A stretch of DNA of 64,000 bases from Chthoniobacteraceae bacterium (GTDB lineage: Bacteria; Verrucomicrobiota; Verrucomicrobiia; Chthoniobacterales; Chthoniobacteraceae): positions 1 through 64,000 of the forward strand of contig JAQGOL010000037.1 in NCBI GenBank assembly GCA_028293625.1, given 5' to 3'. Shown one piece after another: positions 25,796-33,607 of this stretch. Position 1 is the first letter of the stretch. Each line of letters begins with the position of its first letter. Under the pieces are notes generated by a model. The model was given only the letters and a program-made list of their open reading frames with translations. It was not told where the DNA came from and did no database searches. A program made the position numbers and the translations under genes.

Positions 25796-26518
25796 ATGCG
25801 AAAGTTGATAATTTTCGCTTTGCTAATCAGCTCATCACTCGGTGCATTTGGCGGTGATTTTGAAGAGGCCAACAATCTTTTTGACAAAGGGAACTTTGCT
25901 GACGCCCGAATTACTTACGAAAAGCTCGTTCAGCGCGGTGAATGGAGTGCAAATCTGTTTTGCAACCTAGGCGATACCGAGTTGCGCCTTGGGGAGCCCG
26001 GCCGGGCGATCCTCCAGTATAAAAGGGCGCTGGCCCTGGAGCCGGCGCATCGGGAAGCGACGAGAAACCTGCAAGTCGTGCGTGACCAGGCTGGGTCGCA
26101 CGTTGCCGTCAGCCCGATTTCAGAGGCTATTTTTCCGCGCGTGTCGCTCGACGTGTTTGTCATCGCTGCCACCATCATGGGCTGGCTTGCAATCGTGCTT
26201 TTGGTCCGCCTGTTCATACGCCGGACTGCGCCTGCCATCCTGGGTTTCATTTTTTGTGTCGCCGCGGCGCTTTATGCAGGCACAGCGCTTTGGCATCAGC
26301 ACCGGGAGGTTTCACTGGCGGTGATCACGCGTCCGAAACCCGTTGAAGCCCGGCTTGCGCCCGCGGATCGTGCCGGGCTGGCCGAAAGCCTGCCTCCCGG
26401 CAGTCAGGTGCGCGTATTGAGCGAACGCGGTGAATGGACCTACTGTGAACTGCCGGGCAAAGGGCTTGGATGGATTCCCTCAACCGCTCTCGAGAAGGTC
26501 CGCATTGTTCGCTCGTGA
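25796..26518 (+). CDS. batE: BatE-type TPR and SH3-domain protein (240 aa)
   Basis: The signal peptide MRKLIIFALLISSSLGAFGG fixes the ATG at 25796, although the frame is open to 25727. TPR units follow (EEANNLFDKGNFADARITYE, LGEPGRAILQYKRALALEPA), then two membrane helices (~120-185) and a C-terminal bacterial SH3 domain (SLPPGSQVRVLSERGEWTYC, LPGKGLGWIPSTALEKV). TPR-TM-TM-SH3 is the BatE order. It overlaps the next gene by 4 bp. Confidence 0.87.
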   Translation: MRKLIIFALLISSSLGAFGGDFEEANNLFDKGNFADARITYEKLVQRGEWSANLFCNLGDTELRLGEPGRAILQYKRALALEPAHREATRNLQVVRDQAGSHVAVSPISEAIFPRVSLDVFVIAATIMGWLAIVLLVRLFIRRTAPAILGFIFCVAAALYAGTALWHQHREVSLAVITRPKPVEARLAPADRAGLAESLPPGSQVRVLSERGEWTYCELPGKGLGWIPSTALEKVRIVRS

Positions 26519-27309
26519 AAACCTTTTTCGCCATTGCGCTCGGAATGTTCCTCGCGATCGGCGCCGCCGCGGACGATTGGCAAAAGACGCTTTCGCCTTC
26601 CGCACCCGGTAGTTTTCCATTGCCGCGCCCTTCGCATGGCACTTACGCATTTGGCTGGAGCGCGCTATCCGCCGCGGAAGGAACCTTCGATTTCTCCAAA
26701 CCAAAAGCGGGGTTGATCAAACTCGACGTTGTCATCAAGACCACGGGGACCGTTCGAAAACTGTATAGGCTCGATGCAAATCACAGCGCGATAACACGCT
26801 CGAAAACGCTTCAGCCGCTCAGCGTCCGGCAGGTGGAGGTTTACAAGGGAGAAACGATCAGGACCAAACTCGATTTCGACTCACTCGGCGTGGTTCGCGC
26901 CCGGGAATCGAGCATTGCAAGTCCCGGCAATGGCAAAGCGAAACGCTTCAAATTCAGTCCGATGTTTGACATGCACGGGCTCTTCCTCTGGCTGCGCAGT
27001 CAGCGCCTCCAACCCGGGGAGATTTATCGGCTCGTCGTCTATCCGTCCACCGACCCGTTTCTCGCCGAGATGAGGGTGGTTGCCAAAGAGAATCTCAAAC
27101 TTGCCAACCGAACTTATCCGGCGCTCAAAATCGAACTCAAGTTGAGACGGATCAATAAGAAGCTTGAGATTGAGTCTTATGAGAACCTCAAGAGCGCTGC
27201 GGCATGGATTTCAAACGACTCCGAACGCGTTTTTCTCAAGGCGGAAGCCGAAATCTCCATCGGCAAAGTGTGGGTTGAATTGGAAAAGATCGAAAACCCG
27301 ATCCCTTAA
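26515..27309 (+). CDS. DUF3108-like secreted protein (264 aa)
   Basis: The GTG at 26515 overlaps the stop of batE (GTGA) and begins a good signal peptide (VKTFFAIALGMFLAIGAAAD), so it is preferred over the ATG at 26470 that lies inside batE. The mature part resembles DUF3108: YAFGWSALSAAEGTFDFSKP, MFDMHGLFLWLRSQRLQPGE, RLVVYPSTDPFLAEMRVVAK, LKIELKLRRINKKLEIESYE. A beta-rich periplasmic/outer-membrane-associated fold is expected. Last gene of the moxR-bat cluster; its stop overlaps that of the convergent gene. Confidence 0.8.
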   Translation: MKTFFAIALGMFLAIGAAADDWQKTLSPSAPGSFPLPRPSHGTYAFGWSALSAAEGTFDFSKPKAGLIKLDVVIKTTGTVRKLYRLDANHSAITRSKTLQPLSVRQVEVYKGETIRTKLDFDSLGVVRARESSIASPGNGKAKRFKFSPMFDMHGLFLWLRSQRLQPGEIYRLVVYPSTDPFLAEMRVVAKENLKLANRTYPALKIELKLRRINKKLEIESYENLKSAAAWISNDSERVFLKAEAEISIGKVWVELEKIENPIP

Positions 27310-28049
27310 CGAACCCATACCCCGCGATACACTTTCTGCGGAGGCCGCTGCTGCTCACCGCCCTCATTAAAAGGCTGGAGGGGAGGACCGCCGCGGCCCG
27401 GCAAAAGGCGCATAATGCTGAGAGTGTCGAGGTCAAGGCGTCCGGTAAGCGGCAGGCGAGTATGCCGCTGATAAGTTAGAAGCGCCTCTTCCAAGGCAGG
27501 CGACGGCATTCCGTCAACCCGCTCACGAAAAAGCCCTTGCTTGGAAAGGAGGCTCTGCGCCCGCTTAACGGTACTTCGCTGAATTTCCGGCGGCGCGCTG
27601 GCAAACGGGGTTCGTGCAAACACCTCTTCATAGCCACTGGATGGTTCCGGTCGTGGCGGTGCGATGCGCGGAGCTTCAGGCCGGGGCGGCAGACCTTCCT
27701 CGCGTTGCAAAAAGCGGCGATCGTCCTCCACGCGGGGCCGTCTTTCCTCCTGGACAATCGGCGGCGGCGTGACCTGGGTGACCGGCGGAGTCCGCGGCGT
27801 CTCCACCTTTGATAAGCCGAGCGATTCAAGGGTCTTTTCAGTCAGCGTGCCGGTGACGTCCAGGCCGTTGCGGATTTGGAATCGCTTGATCGAAGCCGAG
27901 GTTTCCGTCGAAAGCGCCCCATCGATTTCCCCGTAATAAAAGCCCTGTGTCTTGAGTTCGGTTTGGGCGTTGCGGGTCAGGTCATCGGCTCGCCCAGCAG
28001 AGGAAATGACGAAGGAGAGCAGCGCGAGATTGACAATTTTTTTCATCAT
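27306..28049 (-). CDS. secreted protein with two peptidoglycan-binding domains (247 aa)
   Basis: Signal peptide MMKKIVNLALLSFVISSAGR; a PG_binding_1 repeat at ~25-80 (AQTELKTQGFYYGEIDGALS, IKRFQIRNGLDVTGTLTEKT), a Pro/Arg/Glu-rich linker (~85-150), and a second PG_binding_1-like repeat at ~158-215 (RAQSLLSKQGLFRERVDGMP, YQRHTRLPLTGRLDLDTL). No catalytic domain. It probably binds the cell wall next to the amidase encoded 40 bp upstream on the same strand. Confidence 0.82.
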   Translation of the reverse strand: MMKKIVNLALLSFVISSAGRADDLTRNAQTELKTQGFYYGEIDGALSTETSASIKRFQIRNGLDVTGTLTEKTLESLGLSKVETPRTPPVTQVTPPPIVQEERRPRVEDDRRFLQREEGLPPRPEAPRIAPPRPEPSSGYEEVFARTPFASAPPEIQRSTVKRAQSLLSKQGLFRERVDGMPSPALEEALLTYQRHTRLPLTGRLDLDTLSIMRLLPGRGGPPLQPFNEGGEQQRPPQKVYRGVWVR

Positions 28050-28089
28050 GGGGTGGCGAAAACTTCGACGCGGGGTGGTTTTTAATTAT

Positions 28090-28845
28090 TCACTGAACTT
28101 TTGCCAGCCGCGTCGGCTGTGGCGGACGTGGTTTGGATTTTTGGAATCGCAACAATCCTTCAGTAATTGAAGCAGCAAGCCGATCGCGGTAGGCCGGACC
28201 CGAGAGCAGCTGCGCGTCGAAAGCATTGCTGATGAATCCACCTTCCACCAATACTGCGGGAGCCCGCACATGTCGCACGACATAAAGTGCCCTGCCTTTA
28301 ATTCCGCGATTGGTTGCTTCCATGCGCTCCACCATCGCCAGTTGCACGTAGCCCGCAAGGTTTTCGCCGTTATCTTCGGGCATGGGCGGCTTATTGAAAA
28401 AGCCAACCCAGGTCCAGGCGCTTTCGGGCGGCACTTTTTCGCTGGCATAAAAAGTCTCCACACCGCTCGCCGAGCTGTAAGGGCTCTGATTGAAATGAAT
28501 GCTCACAAACACCGAGCGATCAACCCCGTTGGCAATTGCCGCCCGGTCCGCAAGCCCCACATGCACGTCTTCACGCCGGGTCATCACAGTGGGAAACCCA
28601 ACTTCCTGCAACATTTTCTCAACTCGCAAAGCCACATCCAGGGTGAGTTCCTTTTCAACCAGGCCGTGACTTTTTGCTCCTTCATCCCGGCCCCCATGGC
28701 CAGGGTCAATTACAATGGTTGGCAATCCGGACCCCGTTGATCCGGAGAGTTGCTCGCCGGGAGAAACCTCGTCATCAGGAGCAATGACAAAGCTCAGGCA
28801 CCCGGCGAGAACAATCAGCCCTACACAAGGCATCGTGTTCTGCAT
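28090..28845 (-). CDS. N-acetylmuramoyl-L-alanine amidase, Amidase_3 (251 aa)
   Basis: Zinc amidase family 3: VIDPGHGGRDEGAKSHGLVE (first Zn His and catalytic-site Glu), VFVSIHFNQSPYSSASGVET (third His), and the C-terminal APAVLVEGGFISNAFDAQLL with the catalytic Glu. It cleaves between MurNAc and L-Ala in peptidoglycan. The start at 28845 gives a lipoprotein-type signal (MQNTMPCVGLIVLAGC). An ATG at 28908 is possible and would leave 5 bp after the proteasome alpha stop. It belongs to the minus-strand run UBact-prcB-prcA-amidase-PG-binding protein. Confidence 0.9.
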   Translation of the reverse strand: MQNTMPCVGLIVLAGCLSFVIAPDDEVSPGEQLSGSTGSGLPTIVIDPGHGGRDEGAKSHGLVEKELTLDVALRVEKMLQEVGFPTVMTRREDVHVGLADRAAIANGVDRSVFVSIHFNQSPYSSASGVETFYASEKVPPESAWTWVGFFNKPPMPEDNGENLAGYVQLAMVERMEATNRGIKGRALYVVRHVRAPAVLVEGGFISNAFDAQLLSGPAYRDRLAASITEGLLRFQKSKPRPPQPTRLAKVQ

Positions 28846-28913
28846 ACGCACAAGGTGGCACAGAAAACGGCGCCCTCCAAAAAATAAGCGAAGAGCGTCA
28901 AACCTCATACAGA

Positions 28914-29696
28914 TCAGCGCGATTGTAACAAGGGGCGGAGAGCGGCATCCGTCAATAAACGCCACGTGACCGGGAGGGAAGTCGAGCGGTCGAGCACGGC
29001 TGCCTCGATGCTGGCCGCCGTAAGTTGTTCTTCGGCATGAAGCGCGATGGTGGCCGAGGATGGCAATTCCATGGAATCCTCCGCTCCCAACGCGAGGTGC
29101 CCCACCGTCCACGCCTCCAAGGCCACGCGCAGCGCCTTTTCAAGTGACACATTCGCAAAATTTTGCTCCTGCAAAAAGCGTGTCATCTGCGCCGTTGAAG
29201 AAGCGTTTCCGGAGAGCACGCCAAATTCCTCAAACGCCCGCCCGAAGCCGCCGCCGTTGGTATGGATCGCGCCGTCATATTCGAGACGCAAAAAGAGATC
29301 GGGCAAATCGCCGCGTCCGAGTTCGACAAACAGCATTCGCGCCAGGTAGGGAGCGCCATAGATCTGCTCAAAGGCAGTTTTCAGCACGGAACTGAGCGAA
29401 TAAGTGGCGAGCCGGCGGAGGGAAACATCGTCGCCCGAACGCACAAACCCTTCAGTGCTCGCCAGTTCAAGGGCCATCATCCGCAAGCGTTCAATGTCAC
29501 CCGGATGACCGATCGCGCCCATGGCGATCCTATCGTAAATCTCGAAGAGCTTCTGGCGTTCGCGGCCTAGGGTAAAGAGCACGATCCCCTCTTTAAAGCT
29601 AAGCGCCACAATCGGGCTGCCGCCGCCGAGTTGATGCTCAATATACTCACGTCGATTAGCGATGGCTTCGACCCAGCGGTAAGGCTCTTCGATCAT
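28914..29696 (-). CDS. prcA: 20S proteasome alpha subunit (260 aa)
   Basis: Proteasome alpha-type Ntn fold: the N-terminal YRWVEAIANRREYIEHQLGG, then GSPIVALSFKEGIVLFTLGR in the position of the first strands, LFEIYDRIAMGAIGHPGDIE, and FVELGRGDLPDLFLRLEYDG. There is no Thr at the position of the beta-subunit nucleophile, as expected of the gate-forming alpha ring. It follows prcB by 14 bp. With the beta subunit it should form the proteolytic core that degrades UBact-tagged proteins. Confidence 0.88.
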   Translation of the reverse strand: MIEEPYRWVEAIANRREYIEHQLGGGSPIVALSFKEGIVLFTLGRERQKLFEIYDRIAMGAIGHPGDIERLRMMALELASTEGFVRSGDDVSLRRLATYSLSSVLKTAFEQIYGAPYLARMLFVELGRGDLPDLFLRLEYDGAIHTNGGGFGRAFEEFGVLSGNASSTAQMTRFLQEQNFANVSLEKALRVALEAWTVGHLALGAEDSMELPSSATIALHAEEQLTAASIEAAVLDRSTSLPVTWRLLTDAALRPLLQSR

Positions 29697-29710
29697 GGCA
29701 ATAAGGGGGG

Positions 29711-30514
29711 TTACGAAACCTTCTCCTTAAAGATCTTGGAGAGTTGTTTATCCGAAAAGGTGACGATCCCCTTCTCAGAGACAATTTTCACGATTGGAAA
29801 AACGCGACCGCGCCGATCGACACCACCCGTGGCGGTGTCCGTCTCCGCGGCTGTTTCCAAAGTGCGTAACGCGATAAGAACCGCCTCGGCTTCATTCCGT
29901 TTCCGCAGCGGCCTCGCGCCCCAGGTGTTTTCGTAATGAAGTATGCTGCGGACGGCACCGGAACCCGAACCGCTCGCCGCGTAATCGGCCGCTTCAAACT
30001 GCGCGCCCATCGCATCGTAGAAATAAAGCCGCGCCGTTGCGAGGAGTGGATCAAAAGTCGCAAAGAGAGGAACCACCACGCCAACGCCCTGAATGACCAA
30101 CCCCAAATTGTCGCGCAAAAGTTTGGAGAGCGCGCGCACTTTTCCTTCATGGCTCATTTCTTGAAGCTGGCTGCGCCGGTAAAACTGAAACGAATGTTCG
30201 AGCACACGCGCCATTTCCCAAGCCGTGGCGGGAACCCCGGCAATTGCCATCAGAGAAAAACGGTCGATTTCGAGCACCTTATCAGCCCGATCGTAAACCA
30301 CCAGATTTCCGGCGGTTGCACGGCGATCGCCGGCAACGAGCACGCCGCCGGCAAATTTAAAAGCGAGGATGGTGGTCGCTTCGGTTTGAAGAAATGGGGC
30401 GTGGCCGGCCTGAACCGGGAGCGCGGGATAGATGCCGCGTTTTCTTAAGAGGGCTGGGAAATCTTCGGGCCCAAACTGCGCTGTGGGGGCGGCAGGCAAA
30501 TTGGCGAAGTCCAT
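29711..30514 (-). CDS. prcB: 20S proteasome beta subunit (267 aa)
   Basis: A 46-residue propeptide is followed by the mature start TTILAFKFAGGVLVAGDRRA. Counting from Thr47 as Thr1, Asp63 is Asp17 and Lys79 is Lys33, so the catalytic set of proteasome beta subunits is complete. GSGSGAVRSILHYENTWGAR corresponds to the conserved G-S-G region near Ser129. The ATG lies one base after the UBact stop (TAG-A-ATG), so the two are translationally coupled. This is the active, self-processed Ntn hydrolase ring. Confidence 0.95.
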   Translation of the reverse strand: MDFANLPAAPTAQFGPEDFPALLRKRGIYPALPVQAGHAPFLQTEATTILAFKFAGGVLVAGDRRATAGNLVVYDRADKVLEIDRFSLMAIAGVPATAWEMARVLEHSFQFYRRSQLQEMSHEGKVRALSKLLRDNLGLVIQGVGVVVPLFATFDPLLATARLYFYDAMGAQFEAADYAASGSGSGAVRSILHYENTWGARPLRKRNEAEAVLIALRTLETAAETDTATGGVDRRGRVFPIVKIVSEKGIVTFSDKQLSKIFKEKVS

Positions 30515-30515
30515 T

Positions 30516-30692
30516 CTACTCTCCTGTGCGTTGCCGGTAGCGCCGCGATTGATTGGGATCTACACGCCGCATTCGCTGGAGGAGATCCTTTGTGTCGGGC
30601 TTGGAAACATCGGGAGCTTTGGGTCCGCCACCCTCGCCCTCTTTCGGACCCCACGGCGCGGGTTCCGTCGCTCTTTGCGTACGTTCAGGCAT
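30516..30692 (-). CDS. ubact: UBact, prokaryotic ubiquitin-like protein (58 aa)
   Basis: From the ATG at 30692 the product begins MPERTQRATEPAPWGPKEGE and ends SKPDTKDLLQRMRRVDPNQS, RRYRQRTGE. The disordered Pro/Gly/Glu-rich start, the K-P-D-T-x-D-L-L-x-R-M-R-x-V-D-P-x-Q-x-x-R-Y-R-Q-R helix and the C-terminal Gly-Glu are diagnostic of UBact, the Pup-like modifier described in Verrucomicrobia, Nitrospirae and related phyla. Ending in Glu rather than Gln means no deamidation is needed before ligation to lysines of targets. The frame continues upstream to 30776 but those residues do not fit the family. Immediately followed by prcB. Ligase and ATPase genes are not in the window. Confidence 0.95.
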   Translation of the reverse strand: MPERTQRATEPAPWGPKEGEGGGPKAPDVSKPDTKDLLQRMRRVDPNQSRRYRQRTGE

Positions 30693-30795
30693 ACCGCGCA
30701 ATCTAGGAGCAAAGATTAAAAACGCAAGCGATCCGGCAAAGCCTTTCTCTCGTATCAAATCGCAGCTTACGAGCACTTGCCATCAGGCAAGGAAA

Positions 30796-31299
30796 ATGAA
30801 AACTACCTTATATATGAGTCGATCCTCCGCAGTCTGGCCTGTGATCGTGGTGAGCCACATCGTATTTGCCTTTTCAAAGGCCGGAGCGCAAAGTCCTGCG
30901 CCGCCAAATCCCGGCACGAATCCACCGCCGCCCACCGAGCTGCGTGAGCTGCGTGGACTCCTCGAACAACAAGGCAAACAAATCGAGGCGCTCACCCAGC
31001 AGATCACCAAACTGACTCTGGCCGTCGAAGGCAAAAAAGAAAGCGCCCCGCCCGTTGCAGTGGCGACGGCGATTGAACCGGTGGTCGAAGTAACCAAGGC
31101 GCCGGAGACTTTAAACAAGCACGTCGTGGAGAAAGGTGAGACGTTGACCTCCATCGCCAAGCACTTCAATATCTCGATCACGGATCTCCAAAAGGTCAAC
31201 AAGATCGAAAATGAACGGAAGCTCCAGATTGGCCAAACTCTGGTCATCCCCTCCCCTAAAACACCTGAACAACAGTCTGAAAAGAAAGAGAACCCCTGA
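30796..31299 (+). CDS. LysM-domain secreted protein (167 aa)
   Basis: AAGGAAA precedes the ATG at 30796; the frame is open to 30553, but that part is antisense to UBact. An N-terminal hydrophobic stretch (PVIVVSHIVFAFSKAGA) looks like a signal. It is followed by a Pro-rich segment, a short coiled coil (LRELRGLLEQQGKQIEALTQ) and a C-terminal LysM module (HVVEKGETLTSIAKHFNISI, then KVNKIENERKLQIGQTLVIP). Such proteins bind peptidoglycan. It starts 104 bp from the divergent UBact start and the next gene follows after 2 bp. Confidence 0.85.
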   Translation: MKTTLYMSRSSAVWPVIVVSHIVFAFSKAGAQSPAPPNPGTNPPPPTELRELRGLLEQQGKQIEALTQQITKLTLAVEGKKESAPPVAVATAIEPVVEVTKAPETLNKHVVEKGETLTSIAKHFNISITDLQKVNKIENERKLQIGQTLVIPSPKTPEQQSEKKENP

Positions 31300-31301
31300 A
31301 C

Positions 31302-31817
31302 ATGGATGAGTCACAACGTTGGTACCTTTTGAAACACGAAGATGGCGCTCTCTTCGGCCCGATTAAATTTGAACAGTTAAAACAGTGGGCGCTCGAAGCG
31401 CAGGTCTCACCACTCGACAAGGTTTCAAACGACGAAAAAAGCTGGATCAAAGCACCGATGGTCCCTGAGCTTGAAATGGATTACCTGGTGGAAGTCAGCC
31501 CCGACCAGTTCTACGGACCGACAACCATGGGCGCCGTCCGCGAGTTCCTTCAGATGGGCGAAATCAGCACCCGTGCCCGTATTACCAATTGCCGGGATGG
31601 CTCCGAAACCGTTCTAAATGAACTGCCGGGGATCGCTCCCGTGCCAACCGAGGAAATCACGCCAGTGCGTACCAGCATCCGGGTCAATCTCCAGCAACGC
31701 ATTCGCGAACTTGAAGAAGTGCTGCTTGAAGAACGACGCGCTCGCGAAATTGCCGAGCATCTGGTCGAAAAGCTTGAGGCCAAGCTTGCCAGCATTACCC
31801 GCGCGGCAACGATGTAA
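31302..31817 (+). CDS. GYF_2-domain protein with C-terminal coiled coil (171 aa)
   Basis: Residues 1-60 carry a GYF_2-type module (RWYLLKHEDGALFGPIKFEQ, W at the end of the helix in LKQWALEAQVSP), a second similar segment follows (YLVEVSPDQFYGPTTMGAVR), and residues ~125-165 form a coiled coil (RIRELEEVLLEERRAREIAE). No signal or membrane helix, so probably cytoplasmic. Co-transcribed with the LysM gene (2-bp gap) and followed by a strong terminator. Confidence 0.75.
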   Translation: MDESQRWYLLKHEDGALFGPIKFEQLKQWALEAQVSPLDKVSNDEKSWIKAPMVPELEMDYLVEVSPDQFYGPTTMGAVREFLQMGEISTRARITNCRDGSETVLNELPGIAPVPTEEITPVRTSIRVNLQQRIRELEEVLLEERRAREIAEHLVEKLEAKLASITRAATM

Positions 31818-31837
31818 AATCCGTTCCTGTTTCAAAT

Positions 31838-31874
31838 AAAACAGCCCGGCATTCAAAAAATGCCGGGCTGTTTT
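31838..31874. terminator. bidirectional rho-independent terminator
   Basis: Perfect 15-bp stem AAAACAGCCCGGCAT (31838-31852) / ATGCCGGGCTGTTTT (31860-31874) with a 7-base loop, A-tract on the left and T-tract on the right. It lies between the convergent GYF gene and secG and can serve both. Confidence 0.93.
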
Positions 31875-31908
31875 GTTTATCGGACTGGCTTTTGAAAAGC
31901 CGGTGATC

Positions 31909-32886
31909 TTATTGAGCGGGTTCCGCAGGCTTCGCTTCAGGAGCGGGTGCCGCCGGAGCGGGTTCCACGGGCTTCGCTTCAGGAGCGGGTGCCGCCGGAG
32001 CGGGTTCCACGGGCTTTGCTTCAGGAGCGGGTGCCGCCGGAGCGGGTTCCTCGGGCTTTGCTTCAGGAGCGGGTGCCGCCGGAGCGGGTTCCACGGGCTT
32101 GGCTTCAGGAGCGGGTGCCGCTGGAGCAGGTTCAACGGGCTTTGCTTCAGGAGCGGGTGCCGCTGGAGCGGGTTCAACGGGCTTTGCTTCAGGAGCGGGT
32201 GCCGCTGGAGGCGGTGTTGCGGGCTTCGCTTCGGGAGCAGGTGCCGCCGGAGCGGGCTCAACAGGCTTCGCTTCAGGAGCGGGTGCCGCAGGAGGAGGCG
32301 TCGCAGGCTTGGCTTCGGGAGCAGGTGGAGCGGGTTCAACGGGCTTGGCTTCAGGAGCGGGCACCGCAGGAGGAGGTGTCATTGGCTTGGCTTCAGGCGC
32401 AGGCGCCGCGGGTGCGGGTTCAACAGGCTTGGCTTCAGGCGAAGGGAGAGCTGGCACAGGCGTGGCTTCAGGCGCCGGTTTGACTGGCTCCGAAGCGGGT
32501 TCAGGCGCCGGAACCGGCGTTTCCAGCGTGACTGCCGGAGGAACCGAACCATCCGGGGCAGGCAGCACGGGAGCTTCAGAAGCGGTGGGCGCGGCCGGGA
32601 CAACCGTCGGCGCGGCGGCTTTCTGCAGCACCGAGCTCCCTCTATTGGTCTGCTTCACATAGAGAAAGGAGAGCAGAAGCGTGAGGATGAAAAAAATGCC
32701 TCCCAGCCAGCGGGTGATCGTTTGCAAAACGTTGGTTGCCTGGGCGCCAAAAAGGTTTTCAGTCATGCCTCCGCCGAAAGCCGCGCCAAGGCCTTCGTTT
32801 TTTGGACGCTGCATAAGCGTTAGAAGAATGATGAGCAGTGATACCAGGACGTGAATCACAAGCAGGATATTGATAACGATCGACAT
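31909..32886 (-). CDS. secG: SecG preprotein translocase subunit with a very long repeat tail (325 aa)
   Basis: The first ~75 residues are SecG: MSIVINILLVIHVLVSLLII, TLMQRPKNEGLGAAFGGGMT with the conserved Q-x-x-K-x-x-G-L-G-x-A-F-G-G, NLFGAQATNVLQTITRWLGG, and a second membrane helix (IFFILTLLLSFLYV). The following ~240 residues are Pro/Ala/Glu/Lys repeats built on PEAKPVEPAPAAPA. SecG is normally about 75-130 residues; short Pro-rich tails are common, but this one is extreme. It is part of the SecYEG channel. The frame opens at 32967; the ATG at 32886 fits the family. Confidence 0.92.
   Translation of the reverse strand: MSIVINILLVIHVLVSLLIILLTLMQRPKNEGLGAAFGGGMTENLFGAQATNVLQTITRWLGGIFFILTLLLSFLYVKQTNRGSSVLQKAAAPTVVPAAPTASEAPVLPAPDGSVPPAVTLETPVPAPEPASEPVKPAPEATPVPALPSPEAKPVEPAPAAPAPEAKPMTPPPAVPAPEAKPVEPAPPAPEAKPATPPPAAPAPEAKPVEPAPAAPAPEAKPATPPPAAPAPEAKPVEPAPAAPAPEAKPVEPAPAAPAPEAKPVEPAPAAPAPEAKPEEPAPAAPAPEAKPVEPAPAAPAPEAKPVEPAPAAPAPEAKPAEPAQ
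31915..32441 (-). repeat. 42-bp tandem repeat array in secG
   Basis: About thirteen EAKP units, mostly spaced 14 residues (42 bp) apart, encode PEAKPVEPAPAAPA with variants (PATPPP, PMTPPP, PEEPAP). One unit is shortened to 11 residues. Neighbouring copies towards the 3' end of the gene are nearly identical, suggesting recent expansion. All three frames of the opposite strand stay open across the array because of the period, giving spurious ORFs. Confidence 0.92.
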
Positions 32887-33166
32887 GGGGCGGGGAATAT
32901 GGGGGAAAGGCTCGGAGCTGTAAAATGGAAGTTTGGCTGAGTTCAAAGGCATTAACTGCTTCCGCAAAATTCGGCAACGCCACTCTCACATTCATTCGCC
33001 GGCTTCCGGGCGCCTATGACCGCGAATAAAATCAATCTGTCGTTGTGCGCGGCCACAGCGTGCCAGTTCCAGGTTCTCGCTAACGATCTGATACCCGATG
33101 CGGCAAAAAAGCCTCGCCGCGTTCGTGTCATTGCCGCGCCTTGCAGTTTATGTTGAGCTTCCGGGT

Positions 33167-33607
33167 ATGGACAACCCTCTCAGGACCATCGCCCGCGTCA
33201 CGATCTGGGCGGTGGCTGCTCTTGCGATCATGGCAACCGCGCTTTTCTTTGCGATCGTGCAGCCGGGCGGCAGTGGCGTGCTCGCATCGCTTCGTTTGCC
33301 GGACGGCTCCGAATACATGGTGACGCAACGCTGCAATTGGAGCCCGGAACCATATACGGTGGCCTTCTATATGCGTCCCGCGGGCGGAAAATGGGGCTGG
33401 TGTTATATCGATCACCAGGCAAATCGCTGGAGTTCAGTTGCCATGACCTACGAGCCAAACTCGGATGTGATAACCGTCACGAAACAAGGCACCTGGCAGG
33501 CGGCCCTGGATCGGAAACGCAACGCATTCTCGATCGGCAATGGCAAACCAAGACGCGACGTGCAAGCTCCTCAGGAATATTCCCCGCCAAATTACGCCTT
33601 TCGGTAG
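33167..33607 (+). CDS. hypothetical single-pass membrane protein (146 aa)
   Basis: The ATG at 33167 starts MDNPLRTIARVTIWAVAALA, leading into a membrane helix (residues ~12-32), then a beta-rich domain (LASLRLPDGSEYMVTQRCNW, YTVAFYMRPAGGKWGWCYID). Two Cys could form a disulfide if the domain is periplasmic. No family recognised. The frame is open to 33098. No close neighbour on the same strand. Confidence 0.6.
   Translation: MDNPLRTIARVTIWAVAALAIMATALFFAIVQPGGSGVLASLRLPDGSEYMVTQRCNWSPEPYTVAFYMRPAGGKWGWCYIDHQANRWSSVAMTYEPNSDVITVTKQGTWQAALDRKRNAFSIGNGKPRRDVQAPQEYSPPNYAFR

Noticed and set aside
31915-32441. Tandem repeats that could be mistaken for a CRISPR array
   Set aside because: Units are directly adjacent without unique spacers and code for an in-frame protein tail; no cas genes are nearby.
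31873-32823. Long plus-strand ORFs of 178-316 codons with Gly/Arg- or Ala/Gly-rich repeats
   Set aside because: They are antisense to the secG repeat array; the 42-bp period keeps several frames open. Composition is meaningless and the minus frame encodes a clear SecG.
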